The notes beneath the pieces were generated by a model that did no database searches, had not been told where the DNA came from, and saw only the letters and a program-made list of their open reading frames with translations. Shown here piece after piece: positions 25,556-35,615 of a stretch of DNA of 64,000 nucleotides (its first letter is position 1; each line of letters begins with the position of its first letter). A program made the translations under genes and the position numbers. This DNA comes from Paraburkholderia ginsengiterrae. GTDB lineage: Bacteria; Pseudomonadota; Gammaproteobacteria; Burkholderiales; Burkholderiaceae. Where the stretch lies: NCBI RefSeq assembly GCF_001645125.1, contig NZ_LXKA01000143.1, positions 1 through 64,000 on the forward strand. The letters are read 5' to 3'.

Positions 25556-25633
25556 ATCAGCGGGGCGGTCGAGATCGCCCTGATCGGTTGTCCTACAAAT
25601 AGTAAGTAATGCTAATAACTAACGGAACAGGCG

Positions 25634-28132
25634 ATGCGCGGTAAAAACAGGAAGAATAGGGCCGATCAGCCCGTAATCGGGGTTCGCAGAAAAGCGTTGT
25701 CGGTTGCCGTGCTGGCCATCACTTGCAACGGCGTGGCATGGGCGCAGGGCGCAGCCGCGCCTGCCGAAGCGAGCGATGCCGCTGCCGTCGTGCCGGCCGC
25801 TGCGCAGCCAACGGCTGCGTCGTCCACCGCGAAGCCTGGGGCGGTCAATACCGTGCAACAGGATACGGTGGTCGTCACAGGTACGCGCACCAACACGAAA
25901 GCAAGCCAAAGCCTGACACCCGTTGACGTGATCAGTGGCGCGCAGTTGCGCGCCACTGGGCAGAGCAATCTGCGCGATGCACTCGTGCAACTCTCGCCGT
26001 CGATCTCGCGCGAGACCTACGCAGGCGATGCAGGCGTTCTGACCGACGCGCTGACACTGCACGGCCTGAGTCCGGACCACGTGCTCGTGCTGGTGAACGG
26101 CAAGCGCCGCCACACCACTGCGAACATCTCGCTCGACGGAGGTTTGAACCAGGGCTCGACCGGCGTCGATATCGACATGATCCCGGTCGCACTGATCGAT
26201 CACATTGAGGTGCTACGTGATGGGGCGGCGGCGCAGTATGGTTCGGACGCCATCGCGGGGGTCATCAACATTATCCTGAAGCGCAGTTCGCACGGCGGAG
26301 AAGTTCAGACGACCAACGGCCAGACCTATGCGGGCGATGGCTTCAAGAACAGCGAGTCGGCCAACATCGGGCTTGATCTCGGCGGCAAGGGCTTTCTCGA
26401 CCTCAGCGCGGAGTACAACCGTCAGAACCATACGGTCCGCACGGGCCCCGACGACTACTTCGGCACGTTCCCGCCGGGGCATGGCTACTACAACCCGATC
26501 GAGGGCGATCCGGCGAGCACGCGTGAATCGGTCGGATATAACGCCGGCTACTACCTCGGCGACGACGTCGAGTTGTATGGCTTCGGCACGTATGCGCATC
26601 GTAATGCGGAGGCCTATCAGAACTATCGTCCGCCTTTTGTATTGCCGGCAATCTATCCGAACGGCTTCGTGCCGGTGGAAACCGTCAACGAGAACGACTT
26701 CTCGGTGACGACAGGAATCAAGGGCAAGAATCTGTTCGGCTGGTCATGGGATCTGAGTTCGACTTACGGGGGCGACCATGACGTCATCGGCATGCGCAAC
26801 TCGGCCAACACAGGGTTGTATGCGGCGCAGGGCTATACGCCGACCACGTTTCACCTCTCCACCGTCAGCAACACGCAACTGACGAACAACCTCGACTTCT
26901 CGCGCGCGTTCCAGTTGCCGGTGCTGCCCGCGCCGGTGAATGTTTCCTGGGGCGTGGAGCAGCGCCGCGAGACCTATACGGTGGGCCCGGGTGACTACGC
27001 GTCGTATATCGACGGCGGCTCCCAGGCGCTGCCAGGTCTTGCGCCAGTCAGCGCGAGCGACAACTCGCGCAACGTGGTCGGCACGTATATCGATCTGTCG
27101 ACCCATCTGACGCCGAAATGGACGGTCGATCTGGCTGGACGCTTCGAGCATTACAGCGACGTCGGCAGTACGGCGAACGGCAAAGTAGCGACGCGCTATG
27201 ACTTCACGCCGGCATTCGCCGTGCGCGGCAGTGTCAGCACCGGGTTCCGTGCGCCGTCGCTGGCCGAGGAGTACTACAGCAACATCAACGAATCGCCGGC
27301 CTCTGTCCAGGGGCTTCTGGCGGCCAACTCGTCGGCGGCAAAGCTAATCGGCGCCCAGCCGCTGCAGTCGGAAAAATCGACCAACTACAACGTCGGCTTC
27401 CTGCTGACGCCGGTCCAGGGCCTGCATTTGACGCTCGATGCGTACCAGATCGACATTCGCAACCGGATCGTCGAGGGCGGCACGGCGTCCGGCGCAGCCG
27501 CGATCGCCGCGCTGCAGGCGGCGGGACTGTCTATACCCAGTTCGGTGCCGGCTTCCGCGGTATCCGCGAGCTACTTCACGAACGGAGCCAGCACGCGGAC
27601 CCGCGGGCTCGATCTGACCGGCACCTACCACACGAGCTTCGGCAGCTTCGGGCAGGTGGACTGGGATCTGGGCGTGAATATCAACACGACCTCGGTCACG
27701 CATGTGGCGACCGGCGCAAACGGCGCGCCGGAACTCAACGCGCAACAGGTCGCCTGGCTCTCCACGTCCACGCCGAAGAACAAGATCATCATTGGCGGCA
27801 CGTGGCATCTCGACAAGTGGGGCGTGAGCCTGCACGAGACGCGCTTTGGCTCGACGTCGAGTGAGGAGACCTACATCGTCGGGCCCAATGCGTTCTCGAC
27901 CACGCAGTTTCTCCATTTCGAGAATGCCGCCAGGTACATCACCGACGTCGAGGTTCGCTATGACGTGACCAAGAAGTTCCAGATCGCGGTAGGGGCCAAC
28001 AATCTCTTCGACGTCTATCCGAGCAAGCTGCCTTACGTCACGCAACTCGAAGGCGCGCAATACGACGCCTTCGCGTCGACTATCGGCGTGAACGGCGGCT
28101 TCTACTACGCGCGTGCCCGCTACGTGTTTTGA
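25634..28132 (+). CDS. TonB-dependent outer-membrane receptor
   Basis: 832 aa. Signal peptide to about residue 38 (GVAWAQG). A TonB-box-like DTVVVTGTRT near residue 77 is followed by the plug domain (SLTPVDVISGAQLRA ... VLRDGAAAQYGSDAIAGVINIILK) and a 22-strand-type barrel ending in aromatic YARARYVF. Its location between binding-protein and monooxygenase genes suggests it imports the same substrate, energised by the upstream TonB system. It is not obviously a siderophore or B12 receptor. Confidence 0.92.
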   Translation: MRGKNRKNRADQPVIGVRRKALSVAVLAITCNGVAWAQGAAAPAEASDAAAVVPAAAQPTAASSTAKPGAVNTVQQDTVVVTGTRTNTKASQSLTPVDVISGAQLRATGQSNLRDALVQLSPSISRETYAGDAGVLTDALTLHGLSPDHVLVLVNGKRRHTTANISLDGGLNQGSTGVDIDMIPVALIDHIEVLRDGAAAQYGSDAIAGVINIILKRSSHGGEVQTTNGQTYAGDGFKNSESANIGLDLGGKGFLDLSAEYNRQNHTVRTGPDDYFGTFPPGHGYYNPIEGDPASTRESVGYNAGYYLGDDVELYGFGTYAHRNAEAYQNYRPPFVLPAIYPNGFVPVETVNENDFSVTTGIKGKNLFGWSWDLSSTYGGDHDVIGMRNSANTGLYAAQGYTPTTFHLSTVSNTQLTNNLDFSRAFQLPVLPAPVNVSWGVEQRRETYTVGPGDYASYIDGGSQALPGLAPVSASDNSRNVVGTYIDLSTHLTPKWTVDLAGRFEHYSDVGSTANGKVATRYDFTPAFAVRGSVSTGFRAPSLAEEYYSNINESPASVQGLLAANSSAAKLIGAQPLQSEKSTNYNVGFLLTPVQGLHLTLDAYQIDIRNRIVEGGTASGAAAIAALQAAGLSIPSSVPASAVSASYFTNGASTRTRGLDLTGTYHTSFGSFGQVDWDLGVNINTTSVTHVATGANGAPELNAQQVAWLSTSTPKNKIIIGGTWHLDKWGVSLHETRFGSTSSEETYIVGPNAFSTTQFLHFENAARYITDVEVRYDVTKKFQIAVGANNLFDVYPSKLPYVTQLEGAQYDAFASTIGVNGGFYYARARYVF

Positions 28133-28238
28133 TGTTTTCCTGATATGCATAGGAAAAATACCTCGAACGAATTCGCAGCCCGGTAGCGATAATGGGATTA
28201 ACGAAATCGTTCGGCGACCCTCTCTAAATATTTTCCCG

Positions 28239-28254
28239 TGCACCGCGCGGTGCA
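28239..28254. promoter_or_regulatory. 16-bp perfect palindrome before the first luciferase-like gene
   Basis: TGCACCGCGCGGTGCA ends two bases before the GGTGGGA ribosome-binding site of the gene at 28270. It could be an operator or an mRNA hairpin controlling translation. Confidence 0.4.
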
Positions 28255-28269
28255 TGGGTGGGATTCATT

Positions 28270-29271
28270 ATGTCCTACTCACTTTCGATTCTCGACAAGA
28301 GTCCGATCGCCGACGGAAAGAGCGCTCACGATGCGCTGCGTTTTACCGTACGGCTCGCGCAGCGCGCGGAGGCGCTCGGCTACAAGCGTTACTGGATCGC
28401 CGAACATCATGGCGCCCCGGGGCCCGCAAGTTCCGCGCCGGAGATCGTCGTGGCGCATCTGCTCGCGCATACCTCGCGTATTCGGGTCGGTTCGGGCGGC
28501 GTAATGCTGCAGCACTACAGCCCGTTCAAGGTGGCGGAGACGTTCCGGGTGCTCGCGTCGCTCGCGCCCGGGCGTGTCGATCTGGGCATCGGCAAGGCGC
28601 CCGGTGGACTGCCGCTGACCACGCGCGCACTGCAATGGTTTCACGACAAGGGGAAGAAACCCGATTTCGCGCACCAGTTCGCGGAACTCGACGCGTTCCT
28701 GAAGTGGGGCGTGGCCGAAGATCATCCGCTGGCAGGCGCAATTGCGCTGCCGACGCCGCCCGAGGCTCCCGAGCGCATTCTGCTTGGCGCCAGCACCGAG
28801 AGCGCGACGCTGGCCGCACAACACGGCTGGCAGTTTTGCTACGCCGGCCATTTCAACGGCGACGAGGCCAATATCGAACGGTCTCTCGACACCTATCGCA
28901 GCGCGACAGGACGCACACCGCTGCTCGCGCTTTATGCGTTCGCGGCGCAGTCGCGCGCTGAAGCTCAGCGCCAGGTCGGCGCGCTGCGCATCTTCAAGCT
29001 GCAGTTGGCAACGGGGCAGAGCGTCAATCTCCCGAGTCCCGAAGCGGCGGCGGAATTCGCGCGGCAAACCGGCGTGACCGACTACCGGCTCGACGAACTG
29101 CATCCTCATGTGATCGCCGGCACAGCGGACGATGTGCGCCGCGAACTCGACATACTGCATGAACGCTTCGGCGTCGAGGAGTTCGTGATCGACACGCCGA
29201 TAACCGACTACGCGCAGCGGCTCGCTTCAGTCGAAGCGTTGGCCGGCGCGGAACAGACCGCACGCGTCTGA
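28270..29271 (+). CDS. Luciferase-like flavin-dependent monooxygenase (CmoO/MsnO8-like)
   Basis: 333 aa, LLM class. SYSLSILDKSPI, RYWIAEHHGAPG, RIRVGSGGVMLQHYSPFKVAE and the CYAGHFNG region match the family related to Bacillus YtmO/CmoO. Uses reduced FMN and oxygen; it is expected to oxidise an N-acetylated S-substituted cysteine or related organosulfur compound (inference). No dedicated flavin reductase is visible nearby. Follows the receptor gene by 137 bp; 30 bp before the next monooxygenase. Confidence 0.85.
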   Translation: MSYSLSILDKSPIADGKSAHDALRFTVRLAQRAEALGYKRYWIAEHHGAPGPASSAPEIVVAHLLAHTSRIRVGSGGVMLQHYSPFKVAETFRVLASLAPGRVDLGIGKAPGGLPLTTRALQWFHDKGKKPDFAHQFAELDAFLKWGVAEDHPLAGAIALPTPPEAPERILLGASTESATLAAQHGWQFCYAGHFNGDEANIERSLDTYRSATGRTPLLALYAFAAQSRAEAQRQVGALRIFKLQLATGQSVNLPSPEAAAEFARQTGVTDYRLDELHPHVIAGTADDVRRELDILHERFGVEEFVIDTPITDYAQRLASVEALAGAEQTARV

Positions 29272-29301
29272 CTTCAGTTCATCCTCTTTACGGACCAGAC
29301 T

Positions 29302-30624
29302 ATGACTCAGCGAAATCTCACATTCGGCATCATGCTGCACGGTGCAGGCGGGCACATGAATGCGTGGAAGCATCCGGCCGGACCCGCGGATGCCAGCGTC
29401 AACCTCGATTTCATCACCGGCATCGCGCAGAAGGCGGAGGCCAACGGCGTCGCGTTCGCGTTCGTGGCCGACGGACTGTATATCAATGAGAAGTCGATTC
29501 CGCATTTCCTGAACCGCTTCGAGCCTATTTCGATCCTCTCGGCACTCGCTACCTCGACCACGAAGATCGGCCTTGCCGGCACGCTGTCGACCTCGTACAG
29601 CCATCCGTTTACGGTGGCGCGACAGTTCGCGTCGCTTGACCTGATCAGCGGCGGGCGTGCGGGATGGAATGTCGTGACGTCGCCGCTCGAAGGTTCCGCG
29701 AAAAACTATGGCGGCCAGCATCCGGACCACGAGCTGCGCTACGAGATCGCCGACGAGTATCTGCAAGTGGTGCAGGGGCTATGGGATAGCTGGGACGACG
29801 ACGCCTTCGTTCGGGAGCGCGAGAGCGGCCGCTTCTTCGACCATGAGAAGCTGCATACGCTCGATCACAAGGGGCGCTTCTTCGAAGTCGCTGGACCGTT
29901 GAACATCCAGCGCTCAAAGCAGGGGCAGCCGGTGATCTTCCAGGCGGGTTCGTCGGATTCGGGCATTGCGCTGGCCGGCAAATACGCGGACGCGGTGTTC
30001 ACGCACTCGCCGTCGCTTGAAGAAACCAAGGTGTTCACCGACCAGGTGCGACAGAGCGCAGTCGAATACGGGCGCGCTGCAACCGACGTGAAGATTTTCC
30101 CCGGCATCGGACCCATTGTCGGCGCGACGCCGGAGGAAGCCGAAGCGAAGTATCGCGCGATCCGCGACCTGCTGACCATCGACGATGCGCTCGCTTATCT
30201 GGGGCGCTTCTTCGAGCATCATGACTTCACGCAATATCCGCTCGACGCGCCATTCCCCGAACTGGGCGATCTCGGATCGAACAGCTTCCGTTCCACAACC
30301 GACCGCATCAAGTCCGACGCAAAGCGCAGCGGCGCGACGCTGCGCGAGGTCGCGCTGGAAGTGGCGACGCCGAAACCCCAGTTCATCGGCACCGGCGAGC
30401 AGATTGCTGACGAGCTGATCCGCTGGTTCGACGCCGGAGCGGCCGACGGATTCATCCTCGGCTTTCCGGTGCAGGCTGAAGGGCTCGACGATTTCGTCCG
30501 CTACGTGATCCCGGTGCTGGAGGCGCGCGGGCGTTACAGCCGTACGCTGGCCGGGACGACGCTGCGCGATCACCTGGGCTTGCCGCGCCGCGAAAGCCGC
30601 TACGCGGCCGCGGAAACGGCCTGA
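29302..30624 (+). CDS. NtaA/SnaA/DszA-family flavin monooxygenase (CmoJ-like)
   Basis: 440 aa, the larger DszA/NtaA subclass. [46 protein letters not shown] and [19 protein letters not shown] are the usual motifs. In Bacillus the homologous CmoJ acts in S-alkyl-cysteine breakdown, cleaving a C-S bond; other members attack nitrilotriacetate or dibenzothiophene sulfone. Reduced FMN must come from elsewhere. 31 bp before the transporter gene, so co-transcribed. Confidence 0.88.
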   Translation: MTQRNLTFGIMLHGAGGHMNAWKHPAGPADASVNLDFITGIAQKAEANGVAFAFVADGLYINEKSIPHFLNRFEPISILSALATSTTKIGLAGTLSTSYSHPFTVARQFASLDLISGGRAGWNVVTSPLEGSAKNYGGQHPDHELRYEIADEYLQVVQGLWDSWDDDAFVRERESGRFFDHEKLHTLDHKGRFFEVAGPLNIQRSKQGQPVIFQAGSSDSGIALAGKYADAVFTHSPSLEETKVFTDQVRQSAVEYGRAATDVKIFPGIGPIVGATPEEAEAKYRAIRDLLTIDDALAYLGRFFEHHDFTQYPLDAPFPELGDLGSNSFRSTTDRIKSDAKRSGATLREVALEVATPKPQFIGTGEQIADELIRWFDAGAADGFILGFPVQAEGLDDFVRYVIPVLEARGRYSRTLAGTTLRDHLGLPRRESRYAAAETA

Positions 30625-30655
30625 CGAACAGCGTGCAACGCAGGAGTACAGCATC

Positions 30656-32482
30656 ATGAGCGACACTACCCACCTTGCCGGTCCTGCTCACGTGGGACAG
30701 GCGAGTCGCACCGGACACGCGACTGGCGGCGACGACGATCGTCAATATGCGCACTACCGCATCGTGCCGGCGCGGCATCACGCGCGCACGGCCGCAACCG
30801 TGCTGGCCATTGTCCTGATCGGGATCGTGCTGAACTCGATACTCGGCAATCCGCGTTGGGGCTGGGGCGTCTTTGCGGAGTGGTTTTTCGCCGAACCGGT
30901 ACTGTCGGGGCTTGCGCGCACGCTTGTGCTCACGGCGCTCGGTGCGCTGTTCGGTTTCGCACTGGCAACGCCGCTGGCACTCGCGCGGGTCTCGCGTTCT
31001 CCGCTGCTGGCTGGCTTCGCGTGGGCCTTTATCTGGCTGTTCCGGTCGATTCCTCCGATCGTCCTGCTGCTCCTGCTGAACAACCTCGGCTACCTGTACG
31101 AGACGATCTGGATCGGTATGCCGTTCACGCACTTCGTGCTGCTGAACGAATCGACCACCAACCTGATCAGCCCATTTTTCGCGGCAGTGCTTGGGCTCAC
31201 GCTGAACCACGCCGCGTTTTCGGCCGAGGCGATTCGCGGCGGGATTCTGTCCGTCGACCACGGGCAGCGTGAAGCGGCCGCCGCGCTCGGTTTGCCTGGC
31301 GCCCGCCAGGTGCGGCGCATCGTTCTGCCGCAGGCGATGCGCTCGATCCTGCCGACTGCCTTCAATGACGTGATCGGCCTGGCGAAGGGCACCTCGGTTG
31401 TCTATATCCTCGCGATGCCGGACCTGTTCTACACGGTGCAGATCATCTATCACCGCAACCTGGAGGTGATTCCGTTGCTGATGGTCGCGACAGTCTGGTA
31501 TCTGATCATCCTGACCGTGCTGTCGGCGATTCAGATTCACATCGAGCGGTACTACGCACGCGGCGCGACGCGCGAGCAGGTGGCGGTGTCGCCGCTGAGC
31601 GCGCTCGTCAGGCGGTGGCGTGCCGCGCGCGCCGCGCGCGGCGAAACCGGTGCCGCTCAGCCGACGCGTCGCGATAGCACGCAAAAAGAAGCGGAAGCAG
31701 CCGGCTGGGCTCAGCGGCGCGTGGGCGGCAGGGTCGGCATCCACAACGTGTCGAAAAGCTTTGGCACGCTGAAGGTGCTCGATAACGTCTCATTGTCGTT
31801 CCCGTCGGGCAGCGTCACGGTGATTCTCGGCCAGTCGGGTTCGGGCAAGTCGACGTTGCTGCGCTCGATCAATCACCTCGAACGCGTCGACGACGGCTTC
31901 ATCGACATCGACGGCGAACTTGTCGGGTATCGCCGCGAAGGGCGCACGCTATACGAGCTCAAGGAGCGGGAGGTGCTTCAACGCCGCCGCGACGACGTCG
32001 GGATGGTATTCCAGAGCTTCAATCTGTTTCCGCACTTGACCGTGCTCGACAACGTCATCGAGGCGCCGCTTGCGGCGGGCGTGCCACGCGCACAGGCGGA
32101 ATCGGAGGCACGCGCTCTGCTCGCGCGCGTCGGTCTTTCAGGTAAGGCCGACGCGTGGCCGCGTCAGCTATCCGGGGGGCAGCAGCAGCGCGTCGCGATC
32201 GCGCGAGCGCTCGCGCTAAAGCCCAAGGTCTTGCTGTTCGACGAACCGACTTCGGCACTCGATCCCGAACTCGTCAACGAGGTGCTCGACGTGATACGTC
32301 AACTGGCGCGTTCCGGCACGACACTGATCGTGGTCACGCACGAGATCGGCTTTGCGCGCGAAGTCGCCGATACGATCGTGTTCATGGATGGCGGCCGGAT
32401 CGTGGAGTCCGGATCACCGTCGAGCGTGCTCGGCGCGCCAGCTCATCCGCGCACTCGCGAGTTCCTCTCGAAGGTGCTCTGA
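30656..32482 (+). CDS. Fused amino-acid ABC transporter permease and ATPase
   Basis: 608 aa. Residues 1-300 form a His/Gln/Arg-type permease with five to six membrane helices and the EAA-type loop (EAAAALGLPGARQVRRIVLPQAMR). After a linker, residues 358-608 are an ATPase: Walker A GQSGSGKST near residue 392, Q-loop, signature LSGGQQQR near 504, Walker B VLLFDEPTSALD near 525. The fusion keeps one permease type only, so the transporter is probably a homodimer. Serves the two binding proteins; the second starts 5 bp later. Confidence 0.92.
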   Translation: MSDTTHLAGPAHVGQASRTGHATGGDDDRQYAHYRIVPARHHARTAATVLAIVLIGIVLNSILGNPRWGWGVFAEWFFAEPVLSGLARTLVLTALGALFGFALATPLALARVSRSPLLAGFAWAFIWLFRSIPPIVLLLLLNNLGYLYETIWIGMPFTHFVLLNESTTNLISPFFAAVLGLTLNHAAFSAEAIRGGILSVDHGQREAAAALGLPGARQVRRIVLPQAMRSILPTAFNDVIGLAKGTSVVYILAMPDLFYTVQIIYHRNLEVIPLLMVATVWYLIILTVLSAIQIHIERYYARGATREQVAVSPLSALVRRWRAARAARGETGAAQPTRRDSTQKEAEAAGWAQRRVGGRVGIHNVSKSFGTLKVLDNVSLSFPSGSVTVILGQSGSGKSTLLRSINHLERVDDGFIDIDGELVGYRREGRTLYELKEREVLQRRRDDVGMVFQSFNLFPHLTVLDNVIEAPLAAGVPRAQAESEARALLARVGLSGKADAWPRQLSGGQQQRVAIARALALKPKVLLFDEPTSALDPELVNEVLDVIRQLARSGTTLIVVTHEIGFAREVADTIVFMDGGRIVESGSPSSVLGAPAHPRTREFLSKVL

Positions 32483-32487
32483 CAAGC

Positions 32488-33471
32488 ATGGCGCACGGAA
32501 AACCCCATCACCCGGATCAATCGATGACCGCACGCCGGACGTTCCTTGCCAATATAACGGCGCTGGCCGCCGTGCCGATTGCGTGGTCTGCCGGGCTCGC
32601 TCAGGCCGCCACTGCCACGCAGTCTTACGATTTCAGCCCGCAACAGCAAGGGCGCGTGCGTGCGCCAAAAGATTCCGACGCATTGCGTCAGATCACTGGC
32701 TATCGCTTCGTCACGCCCGGGGTGTTCACGGTAGCGGTAGCGCCATTCGCCGCGCCAATCGCCACGTACGCGACCGATGCCCGCAGCATCGTGGGCTCCG
32801 ATCCCGACTACGCGCAACTGATCGCCGACGCCCTCGGCCTACGGCTGCAACTCGTGCCCGTCGCGTGGCCGGACTGGCCGCTCGGTCTTGCGTCGGGCCG
32901 CTACGACGCGGTGATTTCGAACGTCGGCGTAACCGAGAAGCGCAAGCAGAAATTCGATTTCACAACCTACCGGCTGGGTTTGCACGGGTTCTACGTGCGT
33001 GACGACAGTCCGGTCAAATCGATCGGCGAGCCGCGCGATATCGCCGGGCTGCGCGTCATCACCGGCTCGGGCACGATCCAGGAGCGCATTCTGCTCGAAT
33101 GGAACCGGCGCAACGCAGCAAACGGACTGAAGGGGGGCACGCTGCAGTACTACGACGACCGCGCGTCGGAGCGCCTTGCATTGCTGTCGGGCCGCGCCGA
33201 TGCCATCTTCAACCCGCACGCGCCGCTTGCCTATGAAGCCGCGACGCAGGGGGAGATTCGGCTGGTGGGCACGGTCAACGCGGGCTGGCCGTTCAACGCC
33301 GATGTCGCGATCGCAACCCGCAAGGGCAGCGGCCTCGCACAGGCGCTGACACTCGCGACCAATAACCTGATCCGTGGCGGGCAATATCGCACTGCGCTGG
33401 CCCGTTGGGGTTTGCAATCGGAAGCGGTGGCGCGTTCGGAGACCAATCCGCCCGGCTATCCGGACACCTGA
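32488..33471 (+). CDS. Amino-acid ABC transporter substrate-binding protein (second copy)
   Basis: 327 aa from Met at 32488; a start at 32524 is also possible. The leader has RRTFLANITALAAVPIA, a twin-arginine-like signal, unlike the plain Sec signal of its paralogue. The mature part matches the first copy closely (YDFSPQQQGRVRAP; DYAQLIADALGLRLQLVPVAWPDWPL; YDAVISNVGVTEKRKQKFDF). Paired binding proteins for one transporter recall TcyJ/TcyK of Bacillus. Confidence 0.87.
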   Translation: MAHGKPHHPDQSMTARRTFLANITALAAVPIAWSAGLAQAATATQSYDFSPQQQGRVRAPKDSDALRQITGYRFVTPGVFTVAVAPFAAPIATYATDARSIVGSDPDYAQLIADALGLRLQLVPVAWPDWPLGLASGRYDAVISNVGVTEKRKQKFDFTTYRLGLHGFYVRDDSPVKSIGEPRDIAGLRVITGSGTIQERILLEWNRRNAANGLKGGTLQYYDDRASERLALLSGRADAIFNPHAPLAYEAATQGEIRLVGTVNAGWPFNADVAIATRKGSGLAQALTLATNNLIRGGQYRTALARWGLQSEAVARSETNPPGYPDT

Positions 33472-33564
33472 ACAAAAACTATTCGACACACGATTTGCCG
33501 ACACTGGCGGACATTGCTGTCCGCCGGACGCTATCGCATTGCCGGAGTAACCACGAGGTCCTGT

Positions 33565-34605
33565 ATGTGTGCTGTCCGCATTGATCATCTTGCTTTCCTG
33601 ACGCCCGGCAACTATCCGGAAGGCGCGCCGCTCGCGGGATTCGAACGGACGCTCGAACTCTTTAGCACCGGCGAGGCGCTCGGCTACGACAGCGCGTGGG
33701 TGCGCCAGCGTCACCTCGAACGGGCGGTGTCGTCCGCCGCGACTTTTCTTGCTGCGGCGAGCCAGCGCACAACACGCATCGGGCTCGGCGCGGCCGTGAT
33801 TCAGATGGGTTACGAGAATCCATTCCGGCTTGCCGAGGATCTCGCCACCGTCGACGTTTTATCAAAAGGATGCCTGAATATCGGTCTGAGTGCGGGCGCG
33901 CCCGCGCACGGCATTCTGCTCGGCGAGCGGCTTTTCGATGCCAATCCCGAGCTGATCGACTTCTCGCACGCTCGCGTCGAGCGCCTGCGCCGCAATCTCG
34001 CGGAAGAGTGGCTGGGCGACGAGGATACCTTCGTCGAATCGGCCGCGGGCCGCGTGCGGCCGCGAGTGACGCCGCATGCGCCGGGCCTGACCGAACGGCT
34101 CTGGTATGGCGGCGGTTCGCGGCGCTCCATCGAATGGGCAGGCCGCAACGGTTTCAATCTTCTTATCGGCAATATCACGACGGGAGAGGGCACCGACGAC
34201 TATCGCGACGCGCAGTTACGCCAGATCGATCTGTTCCGGTCGCACTGGAGCGAAGCGCGCGCGCCGCGTATCGCACTCGGCCGCGTGATCGTGCCGCTCG
34301 ACGGCGCCGACGCCCGCACGCGGCAGCGCTACCGTGCGTTTGTCGAAGAGCGCCACGCGCGCACGCTGACGCCGCATGGCGAGCGGCGCACGCTGTTCGC
34401 GCCCGATCTCGTGGGCACCGCCGACGAGATCGTCAGCCGCCTGCTGAAGGACCCCGTCGTCGCGCAGGTTCGCGAACTACGACTCGAACTGCCCTATGAC
34501 CTGCCGTTCGAGAATTATCAGCAGATTCTCGAAGATGTCGTCAAGCGCATCGCGCCCGAACTGGGCTGGCGGCCTGAAGTGGAGCGCGAGGCCGCGGCCG
34601 CCTAG
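33565..34605 (+). CDS. Luciferase-like flavin-dependent oxidoreductase (third monooxygenase)
   Basis: 346 aa, LLM class (RIDHLAFLTPGNYPEG; GYDSAWVRQRHLERAVSSAATFLAAAS; TTRIGLGAAVIQMGYENPFRLAEDLATVD). It belongs to a different subgroup from the other two. GAGG 6 nt upstream fixes the start at 33565. Proposed to oxidise the same organosulfur substrate family, or a product of the first oxidation; its substrate is not known. Confidence 0.83.
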   Translation: MCAVRIDHLAFLTPGNYPEGAPLAGFERTLELFSTGEALGYDSAWVRQRHLERAVSSAATFLAAASQRTTRIGLGAAVIQMGYENPFRLAEDLATVDVLSKGCLNIGLSAGAPAHGILLGERLFDANPELIDFSHARVERLRRNLAEEWLGDEDTFVESAAGRVRPRVTPHAPGLTERLWYGGGSRRSIEWAGRNGFNLLIGNITTGEGTDDYRDAQLRQIDLFRSHWSEARAPRIALGRVIVPLDGADARTRQRYRAFVEERHARTLTPHGERRTLFAPDLVGTADEIVSRLLKDPVVAQVRELRLELPYDLPFENYQQILEDVVKRIAPELGWRPEVEREAAAA

Positions 34606-34652
34606 CGTATCCGGATTCGTTTTACTTACCCACCTTGGAAGGATTGCTCACC

Positions 34653-34998
34653 ATGAGCCGAGATCTATTGGTTGTTGCTGGAACCAGGCTTTACCGATCC
34701 CGCGCATCCCGGCGAGCGCTTTGTGTGCCCGCACGGCGTGGCGATAGAAGGACTGCTCGCGAGCGACGCCGAACGCGCCGCGCAACTCGACGTGAAACGC
34801 GTACCGTTCGCGCGTCCAAGACAGGATGTGGTTGCCGTGCTCGACGAAGCGCACCAGGGTTTGCCGGTCCTCGTGCTGGGTGACGAGCATCCTCTGCCTT
34901 ACGATGCGCAAACACTCGGTGACAAGTACTTCGTCACTGAAAGCAAACGGATTCTTGCGCTGCTGGCCGAGCGGCACGGATTCCCGAAGCTTCATTGA
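34653..34998 (+). pseudogene. DUF3088-like small protein, frameshifted near its start
   Basis: A strong GGAAGGA site precedes ATG at 34653 (MSRDLL), but after six codons the frame runs into nonsense. The rest of the protein continues in the +1 frame from 34672 (LLEPGFTDPAHPGERFVCPHG ... DEHPLPYDAQTLGD, ending ERHGFPKLH). Removing one G in GGTTGTTG near 34670 restores one 115-aa protein like the DUF3088 family (thioredoxin-like, assigned from memory). Either a recent inactivation, a sequencing error, or use of TTG 34672 as start. Confidence 0.65.
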
Positions 34999-35056
34999 AT
35001 CTGTTCACGCAACGTGCTTGGTTCTGGAGCCCAGCCGCATATTCAAGGGGTCACGC

Positions 35057-35584
35057 ATGGCAGCTGTATTTCCGGCAGTGGCGTCGGAAGACCGTTTCGC
35101 TTACGTCACGGTTCATGACCCGCTGGCCCGTCCGTTGTTTGAAGAATTAGCCTACGAGTACGGCAGCCGCTATGCCGGCCTGATCGATCCCGCGGAAATC
35201 TCGAACGAACTGCAACGCTATCCGGACGACGCATTCGCTCCACCGCACGGCGCGTTCGTGCTGTTGCTGCGCGACGGGCAGGCGATTGCGGGCGGCGCGT
35301 TCATGCGTCATGCCGAAGCCGGCACGGCCGAATTCAAGCGCATTTGGGTCAGCCGCGAGCATCGTCGTCAAGGGCTTGCGCGCCGCTTGCTCGCCGAACT
35401 GGAAGCGCAGGCGGTGCGCCAACGCTATACGCGCGTGTACCTCGGCACGGGGCCCCGCCAGCCCGAGGCCATCGCGCTCTACCAGACGAGCGGCTATACG
35501 CTCCTGTCGGCGCATGATTTTGGCGAGGACGAGCCGCCTGGCTATCTGTTCGAGAAATATCTGCCGGCTTTGCGAACCGGCTAG
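35057..35584 (+). CDS. GNAT N-acetyltransferase (SnaA/YtmI-like, second copy)
   Basis: 175 aa. EFKRIWVSREHRRQGLARRLLAELEAQA and RVYLGTGPRQPEAIALYQTSGY align with the first copy at 24009, including the upstream RYPDDAFAPPHGAFVLLLRDGQAIAGGAF. AAGGGG precedes the ATG; the frame is open further upstream but that part is non-coding in character. The last intact gene of the organosulfur block. Confidence 0.82.
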   Translation: MAAVFPAVASEDRFAYVTVHDPLARPLFEELAYEYGSRYAGLIDPAEISNELQRYPDDAFAPPHGAFVLLLRDGQAIAGGAFMRHAEAGTAEFKRIWVSREHRRQGLARRLLAELEAQAVRQRYTRVYLGTGPRQPEAIALYQTSGYTLLSAHDFGEDEPPGYLFEKYLPALRTG

Positions 35585-35615
35585 CCCGAGCGACCGAACC
35601 GGTGCTTCTTTAGAA

